A stretch of 64,000 nucleotides of DNA, taken from positions 1,550,001 to 1,614,000 of the forward strand of contig NZ_FYFA01000001.1 in the NCBI RefSeq assembly GCF_900188435.1, in the 5' to 3' direction. Positions 24,057 through 33,282 of the stretch are shown in pieces. The translations under genes and the position numbers were made by a program. The notes below the pieces were generated by a model. The model was given only the letters and a program-made list of their open reading frames with translations. It ran no database searches and was not told the DNA's origin. The stretch is from Marinobacter sp. es.048. GTDB lineage: Bacteria > Pseudomonadota > Gammaproteobacteria > Pseudomonadales > Oleiphilaceae. Numbering within the stretch: position 1 is the stretch's first letter; each line of letters starts with the position of its first letter.

Positions 24057-26089
24057 TTGGCAACCAGTGTCAGGATGTCGTAGCTCGCAACCATTTCGTC
24101 GTTCTGGTTGTGAACCTGAACATCCCAGACCACGACACCTTGCGGGTGTCCGTCCGGAGATGTCCGACCCTGATCGATCTTGCGCTTGCAGGTCAGACGC
24201 GCCCGGATGGTGTCTCCCGGGGCAACCGGTTCAATGAAACGCAGGGTGTCCAGACCGTAGTTCGCCAGCACCGGACCTTCGCCCGGATAGACGAACAGAC
24301 CGGCCGCCGCGGAAAGCACGAAATAGCCGTGGGCAATACGCTTGCCGAACTGGGAGTCCCGCGCTGCGATTTCATCAAAGTGCATGTAGAAATGATCACC
24401 GGACAGGCAGCCGAAGTTGACGATGTCTGCTTCGGTAACTGTGCGTCGATGAGTCAGCAACGATTCGTTGATCTGCAGGTCTTCGAAGTGGCGACGGAAC
24501 GGATGCACATCGGTTTCGATGAGATTGGCACCGCGCACGTATTCGCGGGTGACCGCAGCCAGCATGCTCGGGGAGCCCTGGATCGCGGTGCGCTGCAGGT
24601 AATGATGTACGGCACGAATACCGCCCAGTTCTTCACCACCACCGGCGCGACCGGGGCCGCCGTGCTTGAGCATGGGCAGGGGCGAGCCGTGACCGGTGGA
24701 TTCCTTCGCCGCTTCGGCATCCAGCAGATGCAGACGGCCGTGGAAGGCGGCCAGTAGTGGGGCGACCTTGCCGGCAATGGCGGGGTCACGGGTGGTCAGG
24801 GTAGTCACCAGGGAACCACGGCCTTTGGAACACAACTCAACGGCATCGTCGATGGTGTCGTAAGGGATTACGGTGGCTACCGGGCCAAAGGCCTCGATAT
24901 CGTGGGCACCACAGCCGTTTTCCGGGTTTCGGCACAGCAGCAGGTGCGGCTCAATGAAGGCGCCTTTCTCGGTGCCATCGCCGGTAGCCTTGAAGTTGCC
25001 TTCGCCACCCACCACCAGCTCGCTGGTCTTGAGCAGTTCCTGGATGTTGGCTTTTACATCTTCCAGCTGGTCGATGGAAGCCAGTGCACCCATGCGAACG
25101 CCTTCAGCAGAAGGATCGCCCACGGTGATCTTCGACAGCCGCTCTTTCAGCTTGTCGCAGACCGCGTTTACCTGATCTTTCTGGACCAGGACACGACGGA
25201 TGGCGGTACACTTCTGACCGGCCTTGGCAGTCATCTCACGCCCTACTTCCTTCACGAAGATATCGAATTCTTCGTGCTCGGGGGTCACGTCCGGGGCGAG
25301 GATTGCGCTGTTCAGGGAGTCTGCTTCGGCGTTGAACGGAATCGAACGGTTGATAATGTTCGGGTGATTACGCAGCTTCCGCGCAGTGGCGGCGGAGCCG
25401 GTAAAGGTCACCACGTCCTGCTCTTCCAGGTGGTCGAACAGGTCGCCGGTGCTGCCGATGATCAGCTGCAGGCTGCCCTCGGGAAGCGCGCCGGATTCCT
25501 GCATCAGGCGAACGGCCAGTTCGGTCACATAACAGGTAGACGTGGCCGGTTTCACGATGGATGGCATGCCCGCCAGGAATGTAGGTGCAAACTTCTCCAG
25601 CATGCCCCACACCGGAAAGTTGTAGGCATCAATGTGAACTGCCACGCCACCACGGGGCACCAGGATATGGGTGCCTGCAAAGTGGTTGTTCTTGCCCAGC
25701 GGAGTTACCGGACCCTCGTGAACGACATTGCCGGAAGGCAGCTCGCGCCGGCCCATGCTGGCATAGGAGAACAGGGTGCCAAAGCCGCCATCGATATCGA
25801 TGCCGTTATCGCCCTTGGTGGAACCGGTATGCATCGACAGGGCGTAAAGTTCTTTCTTGTGTTCCTGGAGGTACATCGCCATGGCTTTCAGCGCGAGGGC
25901 GCGCTCCTGGAAATCCATGGCCATCAGGTTTTTACCGCCAACCTTGCGGCCATACTCGACGGCGTTCTTGAAATCGAGGGTGTCGTCGTGGGTTTGGGCA
26001 ACGATCTCGCCGTTCACCGCGCTGGGCAGGGCCTTGGCGGGCTTTTCACCGACCCACTGGCCGGCAATGAAACTTTTCAGGACTGACAT
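24044..26089 (-). CDS. paaZ: Bifunctional oxepin-CoA hydrolase / semialdehyde dehydrogenase PaaZ
   Basis: A 681-residue two-domain enzyme. Residues ~1-520 form an NADP-dependent aldehyde dehydrogenase with catalytic Cys in GQKCTAIRR and a Glu in FNAEADS. Residues ~535-680 form a MaoC-like (R)-hydratase domain (FGCLSGDHFYMHFDEIAA, then AHGYFVLSAAAG). PaaZ opens the oxepin-CoA ring and oxidises the resulting aldehyde to 3-oxo-5,6-dehydrosuberyl-CoA. I chose the ATG at 26089: the GGAG needed for ribosome binding lies between it and the alternative ATG at 26101. It is last in the paaABCDE-Z unit. Both active sites look intact. Confidence 0.95.
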   Translation of the reverse strand: MSVLKSFIAGQWVGEKPAKALPSAVNGEIVAQTHDDTLDFKNAVEYGRKVGGKNLMAMDFQERALALKAMAMYLQEHKKELYALSMHTGSTKGDNGIDIDGGFGTLFSYASMGRRELPSGNVVHEGPVTPLGKNNHFAGTHILVPRGGVAVHIDAYNFPVWGMLEKFAPTFLAGMPSIVKPATSTCYVTELAVRLMQESGALPEGSLQLIIGSTGDLFDHLEEQDVVTFTGSAATARKLRNHPNIINRSIPFNAEADSLNSAILAPDVTPEHEEFDIFVKEVGREMTAKAGQKCTAIRRVLVQKDQVNAVCDKLKERLSKITVGDPSAEGVRMGALASIDQLEDVKANIQELLKTSELVVGGEGNFKATGDGTEKGAFIEPHLLLCRNPENGCGAHDIEAFGPVATVIPYDTIDDAVELCSKGRGSLVTTLTTRDPAIAGKVAPLLAAFHGRLHLLDAEAAKESTGHGSPLPMLKHGGPGRAGGGEELGGIRAVHHYLQRTAIQGSPSMLAAVTREYVRGANLIETDVHPFRRHFEDLQINESLLTHRRTVTEADIVNFGCLSGDHFYMHFDEIAARDSQFGKRIAHGYFVLSAAAGLFVYPGEGPVLANYGLDTLRFIEPVAPGDTIRARLTCKRKIDQGRTSPDGHPQGVVVWDVQVHNQNDEMVASYDILTLVAKKPE

Positions 26090-26176
26090 GGGAAACTCCA
26101 TTCGTTTCTGAAACGCGAAGGCAAGTCCCGCTGCTGCGGGACTTGCCTTGCTCTTATCTTGATTTGGGGATGGAAA

Positions 26177-27256
26177 CTACATTTCGTCGTAGTCCAGAAC
26201 CACCTTGTCGCTGATCGGGTAGCACTGGCAGGAAAGCACGTATCCGGCTTCCACCTCGTAGTCTTCCAGAGCAAAGTTCTGGTCCATCTCAACCTCGCCT
26301 TCCACTACTTTGGCGCGGCATGTTGAGCAGACACCAGCCTTGCACGAGTACGGCAGATCAGCGCCTTCTTCGTTTCCGGCATCCAGAATGCTCTTGGTGT
26401 CACGCACCAGCGGGAAGGTCAGGGAACGGCCGTCGGCAATAACAGTCACTTCGCTGACGGACTTCGGATCCACATGGGCGGGGTCACGGTCTTTCCGTGC
26501 CTGGGGCACGCCACCGACCGGCGTAAACAGCTCGAAATGGATTCGGTTTTTTTCCATACCGTGGCGAAGCAGCGAGTCTCTGACGTCCTCTGTCATTAAT
26601 TGCGGACCACAGATAAAAGCAGCTGTGAGTTCCTTGGCATTGATCCAGTGGTCAAACAGGGCGTCACACTTTTCGTGATCCAGGCGCCCGTTGTACAAGT
26701 CAATGTCCTGCTCTTCGCGAGTGAAGATATACACCAGGTTCAGGCGAGACATGTACTCGTTCTTCAGGTCCTGAAGCTCGTCACGGAACATGGTGCTGCT
26801 GGTGGCCTTGTTGCCATAGAACAGGGTGACTTCACTCTTGGGTTCGGTCTCCAGAGTCGTCTTCACGATTGAGAGGATGGGAGTGATACCACTGCCAGCG
26901 GCAACGGCCAGGTAATTGCCTTCACGCTCGGGGTCCAGATCAATGGAAAAATGGCCCTGCGGCGGCATGACTTCCAGAGTCTGGCCGGGCTTGAGCTGCT
27001 CGTTGGCAAAGGTGGAGAAGCGACCCCCCGGAACCTGTTTGACGGCGATGCGAAGCTCCTGATCGTTGACACTGCGGCAGATCGAGTAGGAGCGGCGAAC
27101 TTCCTCGCCATCCAGCTTGGTGCGCACGATAAGGTGCTGCCCCTGCTGGTAGTGAAACTTGTCTGCCAGATCTTCCGGCACGTCAAAAGCAAGTGATACG
27201 GCGTTTCTTGTTTCAGGTCTGACCTCTTTGAGGGTCAGTGAGTAAAATTTGTTCAT
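26177..27256 (-). CDS. paaE: Phenylacetyl-CoA epoxidase reductase subunit PaaE
   Basis: A 359-residue flavodoxin-reductase-type protein that passes electrons from NADPH to the PaaABCD diiron centre. The FAD domain has RRSYSICRS, the nucleotide domain has AAGSGITPILSI and CGPQLMTEDV, and the C-terminal plant-type [2Fe-2S] domain has CKAGVCSTCR followed by the fourth Cys in LSCQCYP. I chose the ATG at 27256; the frame runs open to 27394 but that stretch overlaps paaD. It follows paaD by 13 bases. Confidence 0.95.
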   Translation of the reverse strand: MNKFYSLTLKEVRPETRNAVSLAFDVPEDLADKFHYQQGQHLIVRTKLDGEEVRRSYSICRSVNDQELRIAVKQVPGGRFSTFANEQLKPGQTLEVMPPQGHFSIDLDPEREGNYLAVAAGSGITPILSIVKTTLETEPKSEVTLFYGNKATSSTMFRDELQDLKNEYMSRLNLVYIFTREEQDIDLYNGRLDHEKCDALFDHWINAKELTAAFICGPQLMTEDVRDSLLRHGMEKNRIHFELFTPVGGVPQARKDRDPAHVDPKSVSEVTVIADGRSLTFPLVRDTKSILDAGNEEGADLPYSCKAGVCSTCRAKVVEGEVEMDQNFALEDYEVEAGYVLSCQCYPISDKVVLDYDEM

Positions 27257-27269
27257 GATCGTATCGGCT

Positions 27270-27839
27270 CTAGATGCATTTGAAATAGTCGAAGGGCTCG
27301 AGGCATTCCTTGCAACGATAAAGGGCTTTGCAGGCGGTGGATCCGAACTCGCTGACCCGTTCGGTGTCTTTGCTGCCGCAATGAGGGCATGCAATGACTT
27401 CCGGTTCTCCGAGCAGGCTCATTTTGCTGGAGCTGCCCTCGGGTGGCGCGATACCGAATGCCCGAAGCTTTTCTTTGCCTTCGTCTGTGATCCAGTCGGT
27501 GGTCCAGGCAGGGGTCAGCACCTGATTGATTTTTGGATCCCGGAAGCCCGCAGCACGCAAGGCTTCAGCAATCAGCTCTTCAATCAGTTCGGTGGCCGGG
27601 CACCCGGAGTAGGTCGGGGTCACATCAATGGACAGTTCTTTGCCGTCCCAGTGAACCGCCCGGACAATGCCGAGCTCCACGACACTGACTGCCGGCACTT
27701 CAGGGTCTTTGACCTCTTCAAGAAGTGCCCAGATGTCGTCCTCTGTCAGCAGATCGGGGCGGGCATTTGCCGGCACCCGATCACTGGCAATCAGAATGTC
27801 GACAGCTGACCGGCTGTCTGAATCACCATGTTGTGGCAT
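27270..27839 (-). CDS. paaD: Phenylacetyl-CoA epoxidase subunit PaaD
   Basis: A 189-residue MIP18/DUF59-type protein. The N-terminal part carries VKDPEVPAVSVVELGIVR and TPTYSGCPA, the usual DUF59 core. The C-terminal part has a zinc-ribbon-like Cys set (CPHC...CKALYRCKEC...C). PaaD is required for active epoxidase, probably in iron-sulfur or diiron maturation. The start overlaps the paaC stop by 17 bases, so the two are coupled. The family identity is secure from context and motifs. Confidence 0.93.
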   Translation of the reverse strand: MPQHGDSDSRSAVDILIASDRVPANARPDLLTEDDIWALLEEVKDPEVPAVSVVELGIVRAVHWDGKELSIDVTPTYSGCPATELIEELIAEALRAAGFRDPKINQVLTPAWTTDWITDEGKEKLRAFGIAPPEGSSSKMSLLGEPEVIACPHCGSKDTERVSEFGSTACKALYRCKECLEPFDYFKCI

Positions 27840-28587
27840 CGGGATAGGCCCTCTGCAGGAACTGCATTTCTGCCAGAATGAAACCGAGGTGTTCGGTGTG
27901 CTCGCCGTGCTTGCCGCCCATGTACATCCAGGCGTCTTCGGCGCCCGGTGTCAGGGTGGCCTGGGTGAGTACCTCGTTGACCATGCCACGCCAGTCTTTG
28001 GCGAGCTGGTCCGGATCCGGGCCAATGCCCGCCTCGGCCATCACGCGATCAGTGTCGTCCGGAGTTATAAGTTCGCCGGTAAAGCGCCAGAGGATATCGA
28101 CAGCCTCCTGCATCCGGCCGTGGCTTTCTTCAGTGCCATCGCCCAGACGCTTCACCCACTCCGAGGAACGACGCAAGTGATAAGTCGCCTCTTTCAGAGC
28201 CTTGGCGGCGATGCCGGCAATGCGCTCGTCGCTGGATTCGGTCAGGCTCTTGAGCGTGAAATAGTGGTACACGTCGAAGAAGAACTGACGGCCCATAGTG
28301 ACGGCGTAATCCTCGTTGGGCTGCTCGGTGAGCAGCAGGTTACGGTAGTCTTGGGCGTCGCGACGGAATGCCAGCTTGTCGGCGTCGCGGCCATCGTCGA
28401 TCAGCTCGGCTGCGTACTCGTACCAGTTACGGGCCTGGCCGACGAGGTCGAGGGCAACGTTCATCAGTGCCATCTCTTCCTCAAGTGCCGGAGCCTTGCC
28501 GCACAGTTCGCACAGGCGCTGCCCCAGGATCATGTCGGAATCTGCCAGGCGCAGCAGGTATTCCTTTAATGCTTCTGCTTGTGTCAT
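27823..28587 (-). CDS. paaC: Phenylacetyl-CoA epoxidase subunit PaaC
   Basis: A 254-residue ferritin-like structural subunit of the ring 1,2-epoxidase. It forms the stable core with PaaA but lacks a full diiron site in characterised homologues. Recognisable segments are LADSDMILGQRLCELCG, ALDLVGQARNWYEYAAEL and FDVYHYFTLKSL. It lies between paaB (13-base gap) and paaD (17-base overlap). Length is normal for the family. Confidence 0.94.
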   Translation of the reverse strand: MTQAEALKEYLLRLADSDMILGQRLCELCGKAPALEEEMALMNVALDLVGQARNWYEYAAELIDDGRDADKLAFRRDAQDYRNLLLTEQPNEDYAVTMGRQFFFDVYHYFTLKSLTESSDERIAGIAAKALKEATYHLRRSSEWVKRLGDGTEESHGRMQEAVDILWRFTGELITPDDTDRVMAEAGIGPDPDQLAKDWRGMVNEVLTQATLTPGAEDAWMYMGGKHGEHTEHLGFILAEMQFLQRAYPDATTW

Positions 28588-28599
28588 GGGTAACGCTCC

Positions 28600-28881
28600 T
28601 TACATGTGTCCGACTTCATCGGGCAGCTTGTAGAAGGAAGCGTGCCGGTAAACCTTGTCTTCCGACGGATCGAAAAGCACTTCCTTCTCGTCGGATGCGG
28701 ACGCCGTGATGGTGTCGGAGGGAACCACCCAGATACTCACGCCTTCGCTGCGGCGTGTATACAGATCACGGGCGTTTTCCATGGCCATTTCGGCGTCAGA
28801 GGCATGCACGCTGCCCACATGTTTGTGGTTCAGGCCGTGCTTGGACCGTACAAAGACTTCGTAAAGGCGCCATTCAGACAT
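28600..28881 (-). CDS. paaB: Phenylacetyl-CoA epoxidase subunit PaaB
   Basis: A 93-residue small subunit of the epoxidase complex. The sequence WRLYEVFVRSKHGLNHKHVG and ENARDLYTRRSEGVSIWVV is characteristic of PaaB, which bridges PaaAC heterodimers in the assembled complex. It is of usual length and sits 18 bases after paaA and 12 bases before paaC. Confidence 0.94.
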   Translation of the reverse strand: MSEWRLYEVFVRSKHGLNHKHVGSVHASDAEMAMENARDLYTRRSEGVSIWVVPSDTITASASDEKEVLFDPSEDKVYRHASFYKLPDEVGHM

Positions 28882-28898
28882 GTTGTATTCCTCCGATA

Positions 28899-29891
28899 TC
28901 AGGCGGCTTGCGCGCGCTGTTTTTGTTTTTCGGCATAGGCGACTGCCGCTTCACGGACCCAGGCGCCTTCATCAATTGCGTTCTTGCGAGTTTTGATACG
29001 CTCGCGGTTGCACGGACCGTTGCCCTTGAGAACGTCATAGAATTCCTGCCAGTTGATTTCGCCGAAATCGTAGTGGCCGGTTTCTTCGTTGTACTTCAGA
29101 TCCGGATCCGGCGCGGTGCAGCCAAGGAACTCAAGCTGCGGCACGGTTTGATCAATGAACATCTGGCGCAGTTCGTCGTTGCTCTTGCGCTTGATCTTCC
29201 ACGCCATGGATTGCTGGGAGTTCGGGGACTCGTCATCGTGCGGTCCGAACATCATCAGGGCCGGCCACCACAAACGGTTAATAGCGTCCTGCACCATGGC
29301 TTTCTGCTCTTCGGTGCCTTCACGCATCATGTCCAGCAGGATCTGGTAACCCTGACGCTGGTGGAAGCTTTCTTCCTTACAGATGCGGATCATGGCGCGG
29401 GAGTAGGGGCCATAGGAGGTGCGCTGCAGCACCACCTGGTTAACGATGGCGGCGCCATCCACCAGCCAGCCAACAGCGCCCATATCGGCCCAGTTCAGGG
29501 TCGGATAGTTAAAGATGCTGGAATATTTGGCCTTTCCCTGATGCAGCTTCTCGATCTCTTCGTCACGGTCAGCACCCAGAGTTTCCATGGCGCTGTATAG
29601 GTACAGGCCGTGGCCCGCTTCGTCCTGAATCTTGGCCATCAACTGGAGTTTGCGCTTGAGAGTAGGCGCGCGGGTTACCCAGTTGCCTTCCGGCAGCATG
29701 CCAACCACTTCGGAGTGAGCGTGCTGCGAAATCTGGCGAACCAGGGTCTTCCGGTAGCCTTCCGGCATCCAGTTTTTGGGTTCGATTTTGGTTTCGGCGT
29801 CGACCTTTTCCTGAAACTCGCGCTCTTCGGGCGACATTTCTTCTTTGGTCTTCAGGCGCTTGGCGCCGGTTTCAACGAGCTGGGCGTACAT
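28899..29891 (-). CDS. paaA: Phenylacetyl-CoA epoxidase catalytic subunit PaaA
   Basis: A 330-residue ferritin-like diiron oxygenase subunit. The complex converts phenylacetyl-CoA to its 1,2-epoxide using O2 and electrons from PaaE. Iron ligands are expected in [18 protein letters not shown] (ExxH) and in [14 protein letters not shown] (ExxxH-type), both intact. I chose the ATG at 29891 because GGAGG lies upstream; a TTG two codons earlier is possible. It is the first gene of the paaABCDE-Z unit, with a promoter in the preceding 329-base gap. Confidence 0.96.
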   Translation of the reverse strand: MYAQLVETGAKRLKTKEEMSPEEREFQEKVDAETKIEPKNWMPEGYRKTLVRQISQHAHSEVVGMLPEGNWVTRAPTLKRKLQLMAKIQDEAGHGLYLYSAMETLGADRDEEIEKLHQGKAKYSSIFNYPTLNWADMGAVGWLVDGAAIVNQVVLQRTSYGPYSRAMIRICKEESFHQRQGYQILLDMMREGTEEQKAMVQDAINRLWWPALMMFGPHDDESPNSQQSMAWKIKRKSNDELRQMFIDQTVPQLEFLGCTAPDPDLKYNEETGHYDFGEINWQEFYDVLKGNGPCNRERIKTRKNAIDEGAWVREAAVAYAEKQKQRAQAA

Positions 29892-29976
29892 AAACAAATA
29901 CCTCCGGATCGGGCTTGTTGTTCTGTTGTCCGTGAACAGAGAGCCCTCAGTAAAGACTGAAGGCCATTAACTCCAT

Positions 29977-30002
29977 ATTATATGATACTGAATAAATATC
30001 AA
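29977..30002 (-). promoter_or_regulatory. paaA promoter with candidate PaaX operator
   Basis: On the minus strand a perfect -10 TATAAT lies at 29977-29982, with TCTTGA 16 bases upstream as a weak -35. The -10 overlaps TATATGATAC (29979-29988, plus-strand reading), which fits the WWTRTGAT half-site of PaaX with A for T near the end. The predicted transcript has a leader of about 80 bases. The rest of the 29892-30220 gap is AT-rich, and its distal end holds the paaK terminator; no gene is seen. Confidence 0.55.
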
Positions 30003-30170
30003 GAACTGTCTTTGTGTGTCATGTTATATCTAAAAGCTTCCTTATAGGATCTTATAGTGCTGATTTTCATAATAAAAAAAGTGATACGTGAGAAAAGGCT
30101 ATTGAGATCAGCAAACGGAAAGCAATTTTAAATCGGTGATTACAGGGGCTTGCGGGTGGGCAAAAGGTGC

Positions 30171-30204
30171 GAGAGTCAGCGGCATCCGCTGCCGTCTGAC
30201 TCTC
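30171..30204 (-). terminator. Terminator after paaK
   Basis: On the minus strand GAGAGTCAG and CTGACTCTC form a 9-bp stem, extended inside by CGGCA/TGCCG around the loop GCGGA with one bulged base, followed by GCACCTTTTG. It lies 17 bases after the paaK stop and separates the paaGHIJK unit from paaABCDE-Z. Confidence 0.7.
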
Positions 30205-30220
30205 TGCCGGTCGGTCGGAT

Positions 30221-31531
30221 TTACTTGTTACGGCGGTCAAATACCCGCTTGGCCTTGCCTTCCGAGCGCGCGAGGCGATTGGTTTCGACCACCTCTACAC
30301 GGGTACTGATGCCGATGTAGGACTTGATGTGGTGAGTCAGTTCCTTGGCTGCCGCGGCACGACTTTCAGGGGTATCAGTTGCGCCCGGTTTCAGTTCGGC
30401 ACGGATGTCCACACAGTCCAGGTTGCCATCCTTGTAAACCTCGATCTCGTAGTGAGGCGCCAGCGCGTCGCATTTCAGCACCTGCTCCTCGATCTGGCTC
30501 GGGAACACGTTGACGCCGCGAATGATCAGCATGTCGTCGCTGCGGCCGGTAATTTTGTCAATCCGGCGCATCGGGCGCGCTGTGCCCGGGAGCAGGCGGG
30601 TGAGGTCGCGGGTGCGGTAGCGCAGAATCGGCAGGGCCACCTTGGTTAATGATGTGAAGACCAGCTCACCGTATTCACCGTCAGGCAGCACTTCGCCGGT
30701 TTCCGGGTTGATGATTTCCGGATAGAAGTGATCTTCCCAGATGGTCGGGCCATCTTTGGTTTCAATGCATTCCATGCCCACGCCCGGCCCCATCACTTCC
30801 GACAGGCCGTAGATATCGAGGGCCTCGATGCCCAGGCGCTCCTCGATCTCTGATCGCATGGCGTTGGTCCATGGCTCTGCGCCGAAGATGCCCAGGCGAA
30901 GGGGCAGTTTGTGGGGATCGATGCCCTGACGTTCCATTTCGTCGGCGATGTTCAGCATGTAGGACGGTGTGACCATGATGATGTCCGGCTCGAAGTCCTT
31001 GATCAGCTGGACCTGTTTCTCGGTCTGGCCGCCGGACATAGGAATAACGGTACATCCCAGGCGCTCGGCACCATAGTGGGCGCCAAGACCACCGGTGAAC
31101 AGACCGTAGCCGTAGGCCACATGGACCTTGTCGCCACGGGAGCCGCCACCGGCCCGGATGGAGCGAGCCACAATGTCGGCCCAGGTGTGAATGTCACTCT
31201 GGGTGTAGCCCACAACGGTGGGTTTGCCGGTGGTACCACTGGACGCATGAACCCGGACCACGTCGGACATCGGCGTGGCGAACATGCCAAACGGATAGTT
31301 GTCGCGCAGATCCGCCTTGGTGGTGAACGGAACCTTGGCCAAATCATCCAGGGAATTGATGTCCATTGGCTTCAGGCCAATATCATCGAACGCTTTGCGA
31401 TAGAAAGGCACGTTGGTATAGGCATGGACAACACTCCAGCGCAGGCGCTGCAGCTGTTCGTGACGCAGCTCATCGATGCTGGCGGTTTCCATGCGGTCAA
31501 GTTTGCCAAGTTTTTGCAGTGGTAAGGTCAT
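30221..31531 (-). CDS. paaK: Phenylacetate-CoA ligase
   Basis: A 436-residue AMP-forming ligase that activates phenylacetate with ATP and CoA, the entry step of the pathway. The P-loop motif is SSGTTGKPTVVGYT (about residue 95-108). Further adenylation motifs are DIYGLSEVMGPG and YRTRDLTRLLPG, and the catalytic Lys is in the final basic segment (SEGKAKRVFDRR). Length is standard. It is the last gene of paaGHIJK, 60 bases after paaJ, and is followed by a strong terminator. Confidence 0.96.
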   Translation of the reverse strand: MTLPLQKLGKLDRMETASIDELRHEQLQRLRWSVVHAYTNVPFYRKAFDDIGLKPMDINSLDDLAKVPFTTKADLRDNYPFGMFATPMSDVVRVHASSGTTGKPTVVGYTQSDIHTWADIVARSIRAGGGSRGDKVHVAYGYGLFTGGLGAHYGAERLGCTVIPMSGGQTEKQVQLIKDFEPDIIMVTPSYMLNIADEMERQGIDPHKLPLRLGIFGAEPWTNAMRSEIEERLGIEALDIYGLSEVMGPGVGMECIETKDGPTIWEDHFYPEIINPETGEVLPDGEYGELVFTSLTKVALPILRYRTRDLTRLLPGTARPMRRIDKITGRSDDMLIIRGVNVFPSQIEEQVLKCDALAPHYEIEVYKDGNLDCVDIRAELKPGATDTPESRAAAAKELTHHIKSYIGISTRVEVVETNRLARSEGKAKRVFDRRNK

Positions 31532-31591
31532 GGTTCTATCCTGCGTTGTTCTTGTCGAGTAATGGTCTTTGTTCTGTTCCGGTCGGTGGCC

Positions 31592-32839
31592 TCAGGCCAC
31601 CGAATCCGTCCGTTCAATAATCAGCGCGATCCCCTGGCCAACGCCGATGCACATGGTGCACAGGGCATACTGGGCTTTTTGGCCCGCGGCATGGCGGCGT
31701 TCCAGTTCGTTCAGGGCCGTGGTCACCAGCCGGGCACCGCTCATGCCCAGAGGGTGGCCCAGGGCGATGGCGCCACCGTTCGGGTTCACGTGCCCGGCGT
31801 CATCTGGCAGACCCAGGTCCCGGGTTACGGCGAGGGCCTGGGCTGCGAAGGCTTCATTCAGCTCAATCACATCCATATCGGCCAGCTCCAGGCCGGCAGT
31901 AGCCAGAACCTTGCGGGTCGCCGGTGCCGGGCCAAAGCCCATGATCCGTGGCTCCACACCGGCGGTTGACATGGCAACAATCCGGGCGCGGGGCTTGAGG
32001 TTGTACTGTTTGAGGGCGTCAGCTCCGGCCAGCAGCAGGGCACAGGCCCCGTCATTGACACCGGACGCATTGCCCGCAGTCACCGTACCGTCTTCGCGGA
32101 ACGGGGTCGGCAGCGAGGCCAGCTTTTCAAGGCTGGTTTCACGGGGGTGCTCATCGGTATCCACCACCAGCGGGTCCTGCTTGCGACGGGGAATGGTCAC
32201 CGGTGTGATTTCAGCGGCCAGTCGGCCTTCTTTCTGCGCTGCCGCGGTGCGTTGCTGACTGCGCAGGGCGAACGCGTCCTGGTCTTCCCGGGAGACGTTG
32301 AAATCGGCTGCCACGTTCTCGGCTGTCTCGGGCATGGAATCAATGCCGTACTGCTTTTTCAGTACCGGGTTTACAAAGCGCCAGCCGATGGTGGTGTCAA
32401 AAATCTCCGCCTTGCGGCTGAATGCAGACTCGGCCTTGCCCATAACGAAGGGAGCCCGTGACATGGATTCGACGCCGCCGGCAATCATCAGCCGGGTCTC
32501 GCCAGTGCGAATTGCGCGGGCTGCACTGCCAATCGCATCCATACCGGAACCGCACAGGCGGTTGATGGTGCTGCCCGGGACGTCTACCGGCAGGCCTGCC
32601 AGCAGCAGGGACATGCGGGCAACGTCGCGATTGTCTTCACCGGCCTGATTGGCGCAGCCGTAGAGCACGTCGTCAACTTTCGACCAGTCCAGATCCGGAT
32701 GACGTTCGGTCAGCGCCTTGATGGGAATGGCGCCCAGGTCATCTGCACGCACGGCGGAAAGGGCGCCGCCGTAACGACCGATGGGGGTGCGGATGGCATC
32801 GACGATGTAGGCGTCTTTAAGGGTATTGTCGGTGCTCAT
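31592..32839 (-). CDS. paaJ: 3-oxoadipyl-CoA/3-oxo-5,6-dehydrosuberyl-CoA thiolase
   Basis: A 415-residue type I thiolase. The nucleophilic Cys is in INRLCGSGMDAI, the His is in GGAIALGHPLGMSG and the second Cys is in TMCIGVGQG. In the pathway it acts twice, releasing acetyl-CoA from 3-oxo-5,6-dehydrosuberyl-CoA and from 3-oxoadipyl-CoA. Its ATG overlaps the paaI stop by four bases. The name pcaF-like would describe the same family; context favours PaaJ. Confidence 0.94.
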   Translation of the reverse strand: MSTDNTLKDAYIVDAIRTPIGRYGGALSAVRADDLGAIPIKALTERHPDLDWSKVDDVLYGCANQAGEDNRDVARMSLLLAGLPVDVPGSTINRLCGSGMDAIGSAARAIRTGETRLMIAGGVESMSRAPFVMGKAESAFSRKAEIFDTTIGWRFVNPVLKKQYGIDSMPETAENVAADFNVSREDQDAFALRSQQRTAAAQKEGRLAAEITPVTIPRRKQDPLVVDTDEHPRETSLEKLASLPTPFREDGTVTAGNASGVNDGACALLLAGADALKQYNLKPRARIVAMSTAGVEPRIMGFGPAPATRKVLATAGLELADMDVIELNEAFAAQALAVTRDLGLPDDAGHVNPNGGAIALGHPLGMSGARLVTTALNELERRHAAGQKAQYALCTMCIGVGQGIALIIERTDSVA

Positions 32840-33282
32840 GCAGTTTCCTCCGAATTGCGTACGGTGCCACGAACCTCGTAGGAACGGCCCCGGAACAGGG
32901 CAACCTTGCGGCCATCCTGATTGGTTAATGTGATGTCGTAGACGCCGGTGCGACCGCCGCGGGCCTGCTCTTCGGCGGTGGCAGTCAGCTGGTCGCCTTC
33001 TTTGGCGCCGTACATGTAATCAATGCTGCAGCCGGAGGCAACGGTGGCCCGGTCATAGCTGTTACAGGCAAAGGCAAAGGCCGAATCGGCCAGGGTGAAC
33101 AGGTAGCCGCCGTGGCAGGAACCGTGGCCCTGGATCATGTCGCCGGTTACGGTCATGGTGATGACCGCCTTGCCCGGGGCGACAGATTCAATGTTCATGC
33201 CCAGCTTCTGGCTGGCGCGGTCCCGCGCGAACATGGCTTTCGCGCATTCTTCGGCGAGTAATTGCGGATCCATCTCGCTCAT
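32836..33282 (-). CDS. paaI: Hydroxyphenylacetyl-CoA thioesterase
   Basis: A 148-residue hotdog thioesterase. The helix segment GHGSCHGGYLFTLADSAFAF carries the family's HGG motif and catalytic Asp. In E. coli PaaI hydrolyses ring-hydroxylated phenylacetyl-CoA and is thought to rescue CoA when the pathway stalls. It overlaps paaH upstream and paaJ downstream by four bases each. Confidence 0.94.
   Translation of the reverse strand: MSEMDPQLLAEECAKAMFARDRASQKLGMNIESVAPGKAVITMTVTGDMIQGHGSCHGGYLFTLADSAFAFACNSYDRATVASGCSIDYMYGAKEGDQLTATAEEQARGGRTGVYDITLTNQDGRKVALFRGRSYEVRGTVRNSEETA

Noticed and set aside
24902..26086. Long plus-strand open frame (394 codons) opposite paaZ
   Set aside because: It lies wholly antisense to a well-supported paaZ, has no recognisable domain and an odd composition rich in Gly, His and Gln, as expected from the complement of a GC-rich gene.
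27257..27394. 46-residue N-terminal extension of PaaE
   Set aside because: The extension overlaps paaD, has low-complexity composition, and the protein from the ATG at 27256 already matches the family's start.
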